Shown here one piece after another: positions 10,715 to 21,365 of a stretch of DNA of 64,000 nt (its first letter is position 1; each line of letters opens with the position of its first letter). This stretch comes from Mesostigma viride (Eukaryota > Streptophyta > Mesostigmatophyceae > Mesostigmatales > Mesostigmataceae): NCBI GenBank assembly GCA_009746045.1, contig RPFO01000579.1, forward strand, positions 62,001 to 126,000, written 5' to 3'. A program made the position numbers and the translations under genes. The notes beneath the pieces were generated by a model. It did not search any database. It was not told the origin of the DNA and saw only the letters and a program-made list of their open reading frames with translations.

Positions 10715-11310
10715 TGGGTTCAATTACACCCTGGGTCGGTCGGATCCTATTCTTAAACATGAGGGGCGGGGGGGGGGGGGGGGGGGGGCTGTAGCGGTTC
10801 GTGATGGCCTGCCTTGGAGTATGGCATCAAGGACCAGCTGTCTCACTTAATGGGATTTTCGAACCCTTGAGATGGTGGGTCACTCGTGGCGTACGCCTGA
10901 GCCTATTTGAGCGGCACTTCGTGATATTGCCTGCCTGCACGTAAACAGTGATGGGAAAGCAGTGAAGCCAAGCACGCTATGCCTCAGCGCTGCGATTAAG
11001 GGAGGGATATCACAGCAACGGCAATCCTTGTGACTGCCAGCTTGCGGTAAACAGGAAATTGGGAGCCATGACGTCCACAGCGTCTGATAATTAATTAATT
11101 TTAATTGATTTCAATTAAACACGTGCTCCCGTTGGGGAGGCACGGAGCACCAAAATGATTTTACTCCCTGGGTGTGCACAGCAGGCAGGGGGCAGAGCCT
11201 CCCCGGCCCTTTCCTCATGCCCCAGGCATGCCGGCACAGGGTGCACAATCCGACCCATCCAAGCGATCCGGCATCCCCTGTGGTTGCAATGTGACCCGTT
11301 AATTAATTAA
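10715..11310. other. Flank of S4 gene with poly-G tract and a LINE-type 3' end
   Basis: No coding region seen. It has a run of more than 20 G at about 10769-10787, which may be unstable in sequencing, and a LINE 3'-end signature at 11089-11150. A second TTAATTAATTAATT run at about 11299-11312 abuts LINE copy A. Confidence 0.5.
11089..11150 (-). repeat. LINE 3'-end hairpin with AT-rich tail (minus orientation)
   Basis: On the minus strand the hairpin at 11150-11123 (7-bp stem GTGCTCC/GGAGCAC) is followed by an AATTAATTAA-type tail. The same arrangement ends other retroposons in this window (20570-20630, 21366-21412, 32890-32967, 34432-34476). Confidence 0.65.
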
Positions 11311-11346
11311 TTCTTCCATCAGGGCCGCCTCATCGATGCTTTCCAG

Positions 11347-12326
11347 ATGCGCACCTCCAACTTCGACCCCATCCTCACCCTCCGCCGCCCCCACCTTCAG
11401 CAACGCGTTCTTTTCTCCCTCCTTGGACGCTCCATCGAGGAGCTTTGGCCCCCCCAGCCCCTCACCACCACCTTAACCGAATCCTCCATCCGCTCCCTCC
11501 TCGCGAGCAGCACGTGGCCCCCATCGCTGCAGATGTGGCGGCCATGGGCGGCACGCTGACTGCCGAGCTCCCCCTCCTCTCCACCATCTCCACCGCCACC
11601 TCCACCCTCCTCGCCTCCTCCACCGCCACCGCCCCCTCCTCCGCCGCCATCACCGCCCAGCTCCGCGACATGGACCAGCGCCTCAAGGGCAATGCCATCG
11701 CCATCGAGGTCCTGCAAAACACCGCAGGCCTCACCGCCCAGGCGGTGAAGGACATTGCCGCCAAGCCAGCCCTTGCTGGCCCGGCTGGCGATGCTCCTCC
11801 CACCCAGACCTGGGCGGACATGCTTCAGCAGCACACCACCTCCACCACCTCCGCCGTTGCAGCACAGCTCCAGCAGCAGAAGCTCAACCTCCGCGAGGAG
11901 GCCGAGCTCGCCAAGCGCAGCCATACTCAAGAACTCCGACATGGAGGAAGGTGAGAATTCCGAGAAGCTTGCACGTGTGTTTGAGAGAAAAATCCTTGAT
12001 CGCATGGGCCTTCTTGGTGCGCGCGCGGGGTAAGGCACGGGCGCCCCCGCTTCTTCTCATCTTCAAGAGCCCAGCGGACAAGATTTCGTTTCTCAGACGC
12101 CGCATGCAAGCGGCTCGAGAACACGCCCTTCACCGTGGACGACGACTTGACCCTGGCGCAGCAACAACGGCGATGGGAGCTATGGCTGACCTACCTCCAT
12201 CTCCGGCAGACCAAGGCGGGACAGCCGGTGTACTGGAAGGGGGCGGCCATCTACGTCGGCCACACGCCCTGGCACACGACCCCAGCGACCACCGCGGCCC
12301 CAGCGACTCCAGACGCCCCAGCTTAG
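11347..12326 (+). pseudogene. LINE ORF1 (L1 ORF1p-like), copy A
   Basis: Frameshifted remnant of the nucleic-acid chaperone ORF of an L1-type LINE. Its C-terminal part (11950-12310) has the ORF1p-like order: an FEREILGRMGL-type helix, a PPLLLTFKTPADQISFLRRR-like strand region, then VDDDLTLAQQQRRWELW and a final PVYWKGAAIYVG strand. The N-terminal part is Ala/Thr-rich, probably coiled coil. At least two frameshifts separate the three blocks. The homologous ORF1 at 23242-21817 is more complete. Confidence 0.75.
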
Positions 12327-12332
12327 GGTCCG

Positions 12333-12440
12333 AATACCAAGGAGACAACCAGTGCAAGCCAGAAGTCGGGAGAATCCGGACCATGGTAGCTCAAGCCTGC
12401 CGTTATCTTGTCCGCGTGTTCGAGTCGTTCAGGATGACGA
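12333..12440 (+). repeat. R1 dispersed repeat, copy 3, inside LINE A
   Basis: It starts immediately after the ORF1 stop and shares ACCAAGGAGACAACCAGTGC, AATCCGGACCATGGTAGCTC and GAGTCGTTCAGGATGA with the other copies. It replaces the ORF1-ORF2 junction of the LINE. Confidence 0.6.
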
Positions 12441-12473
12441 CGATGACGGGTGATGGAAATGTGTATCCTTGTG

Positions 12474-15400
12474 CGGATGTCTGCACGCCCCCAACGGTAC
12501 GGTCTCCAATGCCAACACTGAACTTTTTGCTGATTTGCTTACGACATGCGATTTGGTCACTGCCAACACCCGCTTTCCACATAGTCCAGATGCTTTGGTC
12601 ACACACACCTCGCCAACTGGCACTGCATTGACTATGTTGTAATGCGCAAGCGTCATCAAGGATCTGTACTAGCTGCTCGCTCGCACTGATGTGATCCCCC
12701 TGGTGCGCTCCGATCATCGCATCGTCACCGCCCGCATCCGCCTGCGATTTCCCTCGCCCTTTCGTAAGCACGTGGCACCACCTGATTTGCGCACACTTCA
12801 GTTGCTCGAGAAATCTGACGACGCTCTGGAGGACTTCCCTGAAAAACGCGCCCACAAGCGCGCCGCAGAGGCGTTCGTCGACGCGCTGGACATCCCAGCC
12901 AGCCACGCCCAGCTGTTCGCTGCCGGCCCGGCATCGGCCCTTCGGCACTGACCTCGCTGACAAGCTGCCCGCGGCCGGGGCCCTACTGCCCCCCCGCCGC
13001 CCGCCCCGCTTCACTGGCCTGCACCGGCTCCCCGCCGTCATGCAGGCCCGGCAAGCCCTGCGCGACAACAGCGACCCCGCCCGCTACGCCCGCCTCAAAG
13101 CCGATTACCACTCGGCCATCCGGCAGGCGACCAAGGAGCAGGAGGACCTTCATGTCCGCGAGTACTTCGCCCACCTCAAGGACCAGCACGGCAAGTACGC
13201 CTGGACCCGCCTGCGTCACGCCCAACGGCCCGCCGGCGGCGTGCAGCCGGCCCGCTGCGGACGCTCTCTGGCTCACCGCAGCAGCAGCTCGACCAGTGGT
13301 ATTCCTCCCAGTCCCGGCTGCTCGGCGCCCCCCGCCGTCTCCGCCGCTTGGCCCTCTGGCGGCCGCACGCCTGGCAGTAGCACCGGCGGACGTCCCTGCG
13401 CCGCGCACGCCGCCCGCCGCTGAGCAGGACTACACGTACCCAGCCCTGACGGAACCCCTGGCCGACCCCAACGAGCTCCCGCCATTCACCGAGCTCGAGC
13501 TGAGCACCGCCGCCAAGCAACTCCGCTTCTATGCCGCCGTTGGACCTGACCAGCTCCCAGTGTCCAAAAACCAAATGTCCTCATTTGAGGACATAGTCCT
13601 CGTTTGAGACGGGGGGGGTCAGGGGGGCGGTTTTGGCGCCAAAGTTGGTCCTGAGGATCCCTGGTGGGTTTTGGCGCGAAACTGGGATAGGTACTGAGCG
13701 CGCCAAGCCCCCGGGGTCGACAGGGGCCGACCGTACCTGGAAAATATGAGGCGAGGAAAAGTACCTACTACAGCAAGAACGTTGCAATGTAATCGAGTAT
13801 TTTGTCGAGTGACGGCTATGGGGTCGTTCCAGTTCTGAGGCTTGCCTGAACGTTATAGGCCATTATTTTGCCCCGAATGAAGACAGAACTTTAGATCATC
13901 ATCTAGTCGTTTCGAAGATGCTGCTTTTGACGTGCAGTTGCTTTGTATATGTCGAAAATATTGTTCATGAACGGATTTTGGCATCGTTGAAGAAAATCTG
14001 GAAGCTACGTAGATGGCATGATAGGTCAGTATGCAGTTCGGTTTTACAATTTCTTTTTCCGCCCAGTAGCTGCGGATATCGCGAGTATGGGTTATGGTAC
14101 GCTTCTGGGTTAATGGGCGACCCGGGCAACAGAGGGACCTGGGCAGTTAGATGGGTCAAAGAGTCTCCATTTTTTCGTCGTGATATCGCAGTCACGCCTG
14201 GCGAAAACCACGGCGAGCGCGAGCCATATTTTACTTTTGCCGCAAGGCTGGGTGCTTCCCGGGCGTCACCGTCCTTTAATATATATTTCTTGAGCTGTCC
14301 CGCGCAGCTGGCGGCCTGGGCGCACGTCAAGAACAAGGTTCCGGATGTCATCCGCAACCGCATCGTTCTAAACAAGCGTGTCAAGAGTATCGTAGCTTAT
14401 AACTCCCGCAGACTTAATGATTCCGGTTCTTTTCAATGCCCAACGTCGTGGTTGTGATTACGCCTATGTCCGGGGAACTTAAAGGAAGTTTGCTGGGTAA
14501 TGCTTTTTTTCCCGTGGTGTCACTGAAAAGGTAAACGGCCTTGCGTCGTCAAAACAGCAGCAAGTAGAAGTCACTGTGCTTAGTTGCAATGTGGTAGTTT
14601 GATTTAACACATATACTGCCTTGTTGCTGAAAACTTTTTCAAGGCTTGCTGGGATGTTGCCCATATGTTTCTAACGCTTAACCTCATGTCCAAGTGAGCT
14701 AGACTGGCTTGGAAACTTGAGCTTGTCATGCTTACATTGTGCTTGTATTGCTATTTGTGCCTCTTTGCAGTATCTGCTTCATATATAATTGAAGGCTTCA
14801 GCATCATTGTCGAGCACCGTGGTGGCAGCCAAGCCTCCAATAACGATCATGGACCTAACCTTGGCAAGTATTTGCTTCTTATTTCATTCTTTGGACTGGG
14901 CTAGCTTTGAGCTAGCTTTACACCTGCTATTTGGCCTGCACCATGGTCCCTGGCTGCCAGTTACATTTTGTGCCCCCCCCGGCAGGCTGCAGGGTCTAGG
15001 ATAGCGAGGGTGTAACGTAGACATGTTGTGGGCACCTTGGGTGCATTTTCAGGACCAGCCATGACCTGGCCCTGCCTTCTTTCTGGGCATATTGTTGACT
15101 TGAGTGCTTGTTGGTCACTCGCGTAGCGACCCCCCTGCATTCATAAATCGTAAACCATTATACAATGAGCATATTTCATGGATGTTAAGCATTGCTACTC
15201 TTGAACATATCATAAATGAACATGGTTCCATGCCGTACCCATGGAGATGTTGAAATGTGTGAGTTATTACAAATGGTATCCATGCTTAAAAATGTCCTCA
15301 TATGAGGACATTTTCTTGGTGATTAGACACCAGCCCCAGTGATTAAGCTGACGGCGCTCACGGGGTTCCTGCTTGACGTCTGCAACCGGATCCTGCTTGC

Positions 15401-16766
15401 CGACGCGCCGCCGATTCCTGAGTGGCAGCACAGCTACCGTATTATGCTGTACAAAAACAAAGGTTCCCCTGACGACCCCGCCAACTACCGAGGAGTCTGC
15501 ATCCAGAGCGCCGCACGATCCTCGTTGTTCATGCGCATGATCCTCAACCGCCTTCGTTCCGCTCTCGACTGTCACCTTGGGGAAAGTCAAATGGGCTTTC
15601 GTCCTGGGCGCAACACCGTCATGGCCATCTTCGTCGCGCGTCGCCTCTTCGAGGAAATCGCTCTCCTGCAACCTGGTGAGTTTCCCGCCATCCTGATCTT
15701 CGTCGACTTCATCAAGGCTTTTGATTCTGTCCTCTGGGACGCTCTATGGGCTGTACTTGCTCGCGCTCGCGTCCCCACTCCCCTGATTACCGTCATCCGC
15801 ACGCTGTATGAGGGGTCGACCACTTCGGTGCGCACTCAACACGGCATTACCCCGCCATGCCCACTGCAGACCGGCGTCTGGCAGGGTTGCGTCCTGTCGC
15901 CGTACCTGTTTATGATTGTAGTGGATTATGTTATGCGCCAGGCACGTGCTCGCTTTGCTATAGCATTGCAGGCGGCGTGCCCCTGGCCTAGCGATCACGA
16001 ACGAGCTTGGGGAAGGGGGGCCGACTAACAAGCAGAATTTACTATAGCTGACCTCATTTATGCCGACGACATCACGCTCATCGAGAAGCCGGAGTCTGCC
16101 CAACTTTGGCTGCATGGACTGCCTGGCGCTCGAGGCTCGGGCGGTTGGTCTAGAACTCAGCCCCAAAACGGAGGCCCTGGCCCTCGGCATGGCAGGGCCC
16201 CCACCCACACTCCGCCTCTTAGACGATGCCGAGGTCAACTACCCTCCTTCAGGCCGCTTCAAGCTGCATGCTCGGCAGTTGGCTTCCCGACTGCGAGGAC
16301 GACATGACGACACGGATCGGCATGGCGTGGGCGCACCTCCATGACCACCGCCGCTGGTGGAGCAACCCCGCCCTACCCCGGATCGTCAAGCGTGACCTCT
16401 TCAAGGTCGTCATTCTGACGATGATTCCTGACCTACGCCGCCGCCGAGACGTGGACACTGATGCAGGAGCTGGAGCAACGACTCGACGGCGCCGTCACCA
16501 AGATGCTGCGCAAGGCCCTTAACATCCCCTTTGGTTTGCACATTAGTAATGAGGATTTGTACGCTGATTTGCCCTATGTTTCCCACATTATTAGGCACAG
16601 GCGCCTGGGCCTAGTAGCCGGGCACCTGGCCCGCACAACAGATCAGGTAGATACATCAGATAGACTAGCTAGCTGGCACCAAGCCCGCCCAGCCTGGGCG
16701 ATATGTCCTCACCTGGCGTGCCCCAGGCCGCGCGCGGCAGGGCCGCCACCCGTGGACTTTTCGTGA
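12474..16766 (+). pseudogene. LINE ORF2 (endonuclease-reverse transcriptase), copy A, split by a DNA transposon
   Basis: The AP-endonuclease end is visible as NGTVSNAN, TALDYVVMRKR and the conserved SDHRIVTARIRL near 12708-12745. The RT follows after the insertion: YRIMLYKNKGSPDDPANYRG, GFRPGRN, FVDFIKAFDSVLW, WQGCVLSPYLF and the catalytic LIYADD at about 16053-16070. The C-terminal part includes RRLGLVAGHLART. Frameshifts occur near 12951, 13420, 16028 and 16200. The coding sequence breaks at 13559 and resumes at 15331, which dates the DNA transposon as younger than this LINE. Confidence 0.85.
13560..15330. mobile_element. 1.77-kb DNA transposon inserted in LINE A reverse transcriptase
   Basis: The LINE reading frame stops at 13559 and resumes at 15331, as the other LINE copy (19330-19380) shows. 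The ends are inverted: GTGTCCAAAAACCAA at 13560 against GACAC preceded by CTTGGTGATTA at 15330. Each end carries a perfect or near-perfect palindrome, ATGTCCTCATTTGAGGACAT (13575-13594) and the version with TATG at its centre (15292-15311). The target duplication is unclear, 2-3 bp (CA or CAG) or an imperfect 8 bp (CCAGCTCC/CCAGCCCC), so the superfamily is undecided. Near the left end TTTTGGCGC occurs twice. The only long ORF, 13918-14457 (179 aa, ending RIVLNKRVKSIVAYNSRRLN), has no recognised domain. Confidence 0.8.
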
Positions 16767-17088
16767 TAGACTCGGCATGGACATGTGCTACACTACTGAG
16801 ACTCTGACGGGCTCACCCCCGGGCAGCCTCCTGGTTTGTCTGTAATATGGAGGCAGATGGTGCGCAAGGATAGATGGCAAGTAGTGATGAAGGAGACCAC
16901 CCCCAAGCCTGTGGGGGCTCCGCGTGTGACCAAGTATGGCATTCATAGCGATTCGGGCCGCGGTGCCCACACCCCTGTAACTAGGACCTAGATAGCTTAC
17001 ACCATCCATTCCATCCCATGTTCCCCTCCCACTGAGGACTTATGCTCACGCGTGACGCAGTCACGTGTCTATTAATTAATTAATTAAT

Positions 17089-17761
17089 CCTTGTGCATTG
17101 AAATTATGGCTGGCTTACGTGTAGAGCGACTAGATTACCTAGACGGTGGGGCCGGAAACAGCATGCTTGATCAGGGCGTGTGCGCCTGTGTGGTGTGCTT
17201 CTCGAGCCTAACTGGCCGGGAGTGTCTAGTGGTGAGCACCATTGCTGCGATCGCTCTCCCACCATTTACGAGGAAATACCCGCAAATGGAAAACCACTGA
17301 AAAGGTCTAGCTAGTCAGTCATTACGTTAGCCATGCCATGATTCCAAACGTCCAAGAACTGCACACGGTGCAAAGGCAAAATTAAAGCCGGAGGACAGCA
17401 GTACTTTCAAATGTGCGGCGCCGGGAACCAAAAGCCCGTGTATGCCAGAAAACATCGTGTTGCTGCAGCGATGCGACGATCGATGTGGACAACGAATCCA
17501 GTGCCAAGCTCGGAACGGCCGCAAAGGAGATCTGGCATCACAGGGTTCAGATGTGCGGAGATACTACGCGATCCAGCCGGTCCACGACCTCAGTGCTTGT
17601 AGAGCTTGTGCCAAGGGGCAGCACCGATCGAACAGATGTGGGTGACCGTCGTTGCAAAAAACACCGGACTTGACGGAGCATAATGTCTCGGTCATAGTCT
17701 TTGACCAACGTACAAACGATGCAAGAGTTCAACAAGAGTCGTGATGAAATGAATACACGTA
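17089..17761 (+). other. Unassigned region with Cys-rich ORF fragments
   Basis: Between two mobile elements lies a GC-balanced stretch that could hold a broken gene. Around 17356-17640 one frame reads NCTRCKGKIKAGGQQYFQMCGAGNQKP (split here by my reading) and another reads CDDRCGQR and CRACAKGQHRSNRCG, so cysteine pairs continue across frames. This might be a frameshifted zinc-binding protein or a transposon relic. No family is recognised. Confidence 0.3.
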
Positions 17762-17905
17762 GTAGTGTAGAATAGTTAGACAGTGGCCTTGTCCGAGTAC
17801 ATGCACGCCTACTACAGGCACTATACCAGCTGACTCATGAACATTCATTAGTCATGTACATCAGTACACATGTGTGCCCATGACACGCCACACACCAGAT
17901 GATGC
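17762..17905 (+). repeat. Repeat E, truncated copy
   Basis: Similar to the minus strand of about 21800-21660: both run AGTAGTGTAGAATAG, then GTACATG, ACACATGTGTGCCCATGA-like and CCAGATGATGCCTAGCT. It abuts the end of LINE copy B2 in the opposite orientation. Confidence 0.6.
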
Positions 17906-20410
17906 CTAGCTGGAGGGCCGAGTCTATCACGAAAAGTCCACGGGTGGCGGCCCTGCCGCGCGCCGGGGGCACGCCAGGTGAGGACATATTGCCCAGGCTG
18001 GGCGGGTTTGGTGCCAGCTAGTCTATCTGATGTGTCTACCTGATCTGTGCGGGCCAGGTGCCCGGCTACTAGGCCCAGGCGCCTGTGCCTAATAATGTGG
18101 GAAACACAGGGCAAATCAGCGTACAAATCCTCATTACTAATGTGCAAACCAAACAAAGGGGATGTTAAGGGCCTTGCGCAGCATCTTGGTGACGGTGCCG
18201 TCGAGTCGTTGCTCCAGCAGCTCCTGCGTCAGTGTCCAGGTCTCGGCGGCCGTAGGTCAGGATCGTCAGAATGACGACCTTGAAGAGGTCACGCTTGATG
18301 ATCCGGGGTAGGGCGGGGTTGCTCCACCAGCGGCGGTGGTCATGGATCGAGTTGCACCCACGCCATGCCGATCCGTGTCGTCAGGTCGTCCTCGCAGTCG
18401 GGAAGCCAGCTGCCAAGCAGCTTGAAGCGGCCTGAAGTAGGGTAGGGGACCTCGGTGTCGTCTAAGAGGCGGAGTGTGGGTGGGGGCCCTGCCATGCCGA
18501 GGGCCAGGGCCTCCGTTTTGGGGCTGATTTCTAGACCACCGCCCGAGCCTCGAGCGCCAGGCAGTCCAGCCAAAGTTGGGCAGACTCCGGCTTCTCGATG
18601 AGCGTGATGTCGTCGGCATAAATGAGGTCAGCTAGTAAATTCTGCTTGTTGAGTCCGCGGCCCCCCTTCTCCAATTAGCTCGTTCGTGAACGCTAGGCCG
18701 GGGGCACGGCCTGCAATGCTAGCAAAGCGAGCACGTGCCTGGCGCATAACATAATCCACTATACAATCATAAACAGGTACGGCGACAGGACGCAAACCTG
18801 CCAGACGCCGGTCTGCAGTGGGCATGGCGGGGTAATGCCGTGTTGAGTGCGCACCGAAGTGGTCGACCCCTCATACAGCGTGCGGATGACGGTAATCAGG
18901 GGAGTGGGGACGCGAGCGCGAGCAAGTACAGCCCATAGAGCGTCCCGGAGAGGACAGAATCAAAAGCCTTGATGAAGTCGACGAAGATCAGGATGGCGGG
19001 AAACTCACCAGGCTGCAGGAGAGTGATTTCCTCGAAGAGGCGACGCGCGACGAAGATGGCCATGACGGTGTTGCGCCCAGGACGAAAGCCCATTTGACTT
19101 TCCCCAAGGTGACGGTCGAGAGCAGAACGAAGGCGGATGAGGATCATGAGCATGAACAACTTGAGTGCGGCGCTCTGGATGCAGACTCCTCGGTAGTTGG
19201 CGGGGTCGTCAGGGGAACCTTTGTTTTTGTACAGCATAATACGGTAGCTGTGCTGCCACTCAGGAATCGGCGGCGCGTCGGCTAGCAGGATCCGGTTGCA
19301 GACGTCAAGCAGGAACCCCGCGAGCGCCGTCAGCTTAATCACCGGGGCGAGGAGCTCAGCCCGGTCAGGGGCCAACGGCGGCGTAGAAGCGGAGTTGCTT
19401 GGCGGCCGGGTGCTCAGCTCGAGCTCGGTGAACGGCGGTAGCTCGTTGGGGTCGGCCAGGGGTTCCGTCAGGGCTGGGTACCGCTGTAGCCCTGCTCAGC
19501 GGCGGGCGGCGCCGGGCAGCGCAGGGACGTCCGCAGGCGCTACTGCCAGGCGCGCAGCCGCCAAAGGGCCAAGCGGCGGAGGCGGCGGGGGCCGGGCGCC
19601 GAGCAGCCGGGACTGGGAGGAATACCACTGTGGTCGAGCTGCTGCTGCGGTGAGCCAGAGAGCGTCCGCGGCGCCGGCTGCGCGCCGCCGGCGGGCCGCT
19701 GGGCGTGACGCAGGCAGGTCCAGGCGTACTTGCCGTGCTGGTCCTTGAGGTAGGCGAAGTACTCGCGGACATGGAGGTCCGCCTGCTCCTTGGTCGCCTG
19801 CCGGATGGCCGAGTGGTAATCGGCTTTGAGGCGGGCGTAGCGCGGGCGGGGTCGCTGTTGTCGCGCAGGGCTATAACCGGACCGGGCCTGGATGACGGCG
19901 GGGAGCCGGTGCAGGCTGGTGAAGCGGGGCGGGCCGGCGGCGGGCCGGGACAGCAGGGCCCCGGCCGCGGGCAGCTTGCCGGCGAGGTGCCGAAGGGCCG
20001 ATCGGCCGGGCCGGCAGCGAACAGCTGCATGGGCGTGGGCCGTGGCTGGCCGGGATGTCCAGCGTGTCTACGAACGCCTCTGCCGCGCGCTTGTGGGCGC
20101 GTTTTTCAGGGAAGTCCTCCAGAGCGTCGTCAGATTTCTCAAGCAACTGCAGTGTGCGCAAATCAGGTGCTGCCACCTGCTTACGAAAGGGCCGGAGGGG
20201 AATCGCAGGCGGATGCGGGCGGTGACGATGCGGTGATCGGAGCGCACCACGGGGATCATATGCGAGCGAGCAGCTAGTACAGATCCTTGATGACGCTTGC
20301 GCATTACAACATAGTCGATGCAGCGTTCAGTGCCAGTTGACGAGGTGTGCCGTGATCCCAAAGCATCTGGACTATGTGGAAAGCGGGTGTTGGCAGTGAC
20401 CAGATCGCAT

Positions 20411-20539
20411 TAATTAATTAATTAATAGACACGTGACTGCGTCACGTGAGCACAAGTCCTCAGTGGGAGGGGAACATGGGATGGAATGGATGGTATAAGC
20501 TATCTAGGTCCTAGTTACAGGGGTGTGGGGCTTGGGGGT
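20411..20539 (-). mobile_element. 5'-truncated LINE 3' end inserted in LINE B2 (TSD 9 bp)
   Basis: A perfect target duplication AGATCGCAT flanks it at 20402-20410 and 20540-20548. The insert is the reverse complement of the LINE A 3' end (16959-17088): CCTAGATAGCTTA, CCATCCATTCCATCC, the TGCTCACGTGACGCAGTCAC hairpin and an ATTAATTAAT tail. Removing it restores the endonuclease sequence. Confidence 0.93.
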
Positions 20540-20569
20540 AGATCGCATGTCGTAAGCAAATCAGCAAAA

Positions 20570-21074
20570 TTAATTAATTAATTAATTAATTAATTAGTCT
20601 CGTGCTCCCGTTGGGGAGTCACGGAGCATTAACCCCGATGGATGGATGGATGGATGGATGGATGGATGGATGGATGGATGGATGGATGGATGGATGGATG
20701 GATGGATGGATGGATGGATGGATGGATGGATGGATGGATGGATGGATGGATGGATGGATGGATGGATGGATGGATGGATGGATGGATGGATGGATGGATG
20801 GATGGATGGATGGATGGATGGATGGATGGATGGATGGATGGATGGATGGATGGATGGATGGATGGATGGATGGATGGATGGATGGATGGATGGATGGATG
20901 GATGGATGGATGGATGGATGGATGGATGGATGGATGGATGGATGGATGGATGGATGGATGGATGGATGGATGGGTGCAAACAGTCCTACCGGTCTAAGCT
21001 ATCTACATCCGCTACAGGTCTATGACATCTATCTAACGGCATTCTAACTACAACATCTATATAGACAGCCATAG
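20570..21074 (-). mobile_element. Second retroposon in LINE B2, carrying a GGAT microsatellite (TSD 11 bp)
   Basis: An 11-bp target duplication AATCAGCAAAA lies at 20559-20569 and 21075-21085. On the minus strand the 505-bp insert has about 100 bp of unique DNA, a CCAT array (20972-20637), GGGGTTAATGCTCC, the conserved hairpin and a TAATTAATTAATT tail. Confidence 0.92.
20637..20972 (+). repeat. (GATG)n microsatellite, about 84 units
   Basis: An uninterrupted tetranucleotide run of 336 bp that lies inside the 20570-21074 retroposon, at the position where related LINE 3' ends have only two or three CCAT units. Confidence 0.97.
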
Positions 21075-21365
21075 AATCAGCAAAAAGTGCAGTGTTGGCA
21101 TTGGAGACCGTACCGTTGGGGGCGTGCTGACATCCGCCAGTACCCGGTGGTAGCGTTGCGTTGGCGTCCACTAGCAGAGCGAGGTAGTTGCGACCAGGGG
21201 TGCCGTTCGCCAGGTTCTCCAGAAAGACGAAGCGATTGTGATATTCACAGCCGAATTTGGTGCCCAAACGTGAAAGTTATGAGCTCCGCCGTCAGCCATG
21301 GCTACCTCGTGGCTCGTGGCTTTGGGATATGTGGCTCTTGCATGCATGGTAGCCCAACGGAGTCA

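Larger units (their letters stand above)
11311..17088 (+). mobile_element. L1-type LINE copy A, 5'-truncated, interrupted by other elements
   Basis: This is a non-LTR retrotransposon copy in the plus orientation. Order: a decayed ORF1 (11347-12326), an R1 repeat replacing the ORF1-ORF2 junction (12333-12440), the endonuclease end (12474-12785), a linker and N-terminal RT region (to 13559), a foreign DNA transposon (13560-15330), reverse transcriptase (15338-16090), the C-terminal region (to 16766), and the 3' UTR and tail (16767-17088). The 3' end has a CCATCCATTCCATCC motif, a TGCTCAC/GTCACG hairpin and an ATTAATTAAT tail. Several frameshifts show that it is dead. An ORF1-plus-ORF2 layout with an endonuclease SDH motif is typical of the L1 clade, as known for green-algal L1 elements. 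Confidence 0.85.
17913..21322 (-). mobile_element. L1-type LINE copy B2 (endonuclease-RT half), with two nested insertions
   Basis: Minus-strand copy of the same LINE family as copy A, lacking ORF1. From 21322 downward: about 85 bp shared with the 5' end of the ORF1-bearing element (23308-23391), then directly the endonuclease region (VDANATLPPGTG, NGTVSNAN), the DYVVMRKR/SDHRIVTAR block (20360-20190), the linker, RT (19375-18600, FVDFIKAFDSVLS, GFRPGRN, LIYADD near 18628-18611) and the C-terminal region to 17913. Frameshifts are numerous. Two younger retroposons interrupt the endonuclease at 20411-20539 and 20570-21074, each with a clear target duplication. The 3' UTR is missing and is replaced by repeat E. 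Confidence 0.8.

Noticed and set aside
20602..21047. Long ORFs made of WMDG or HPSI repeats
   Set aside because: They are translations of the GATG/CCAT microsatellite, open in several frames on both strands.
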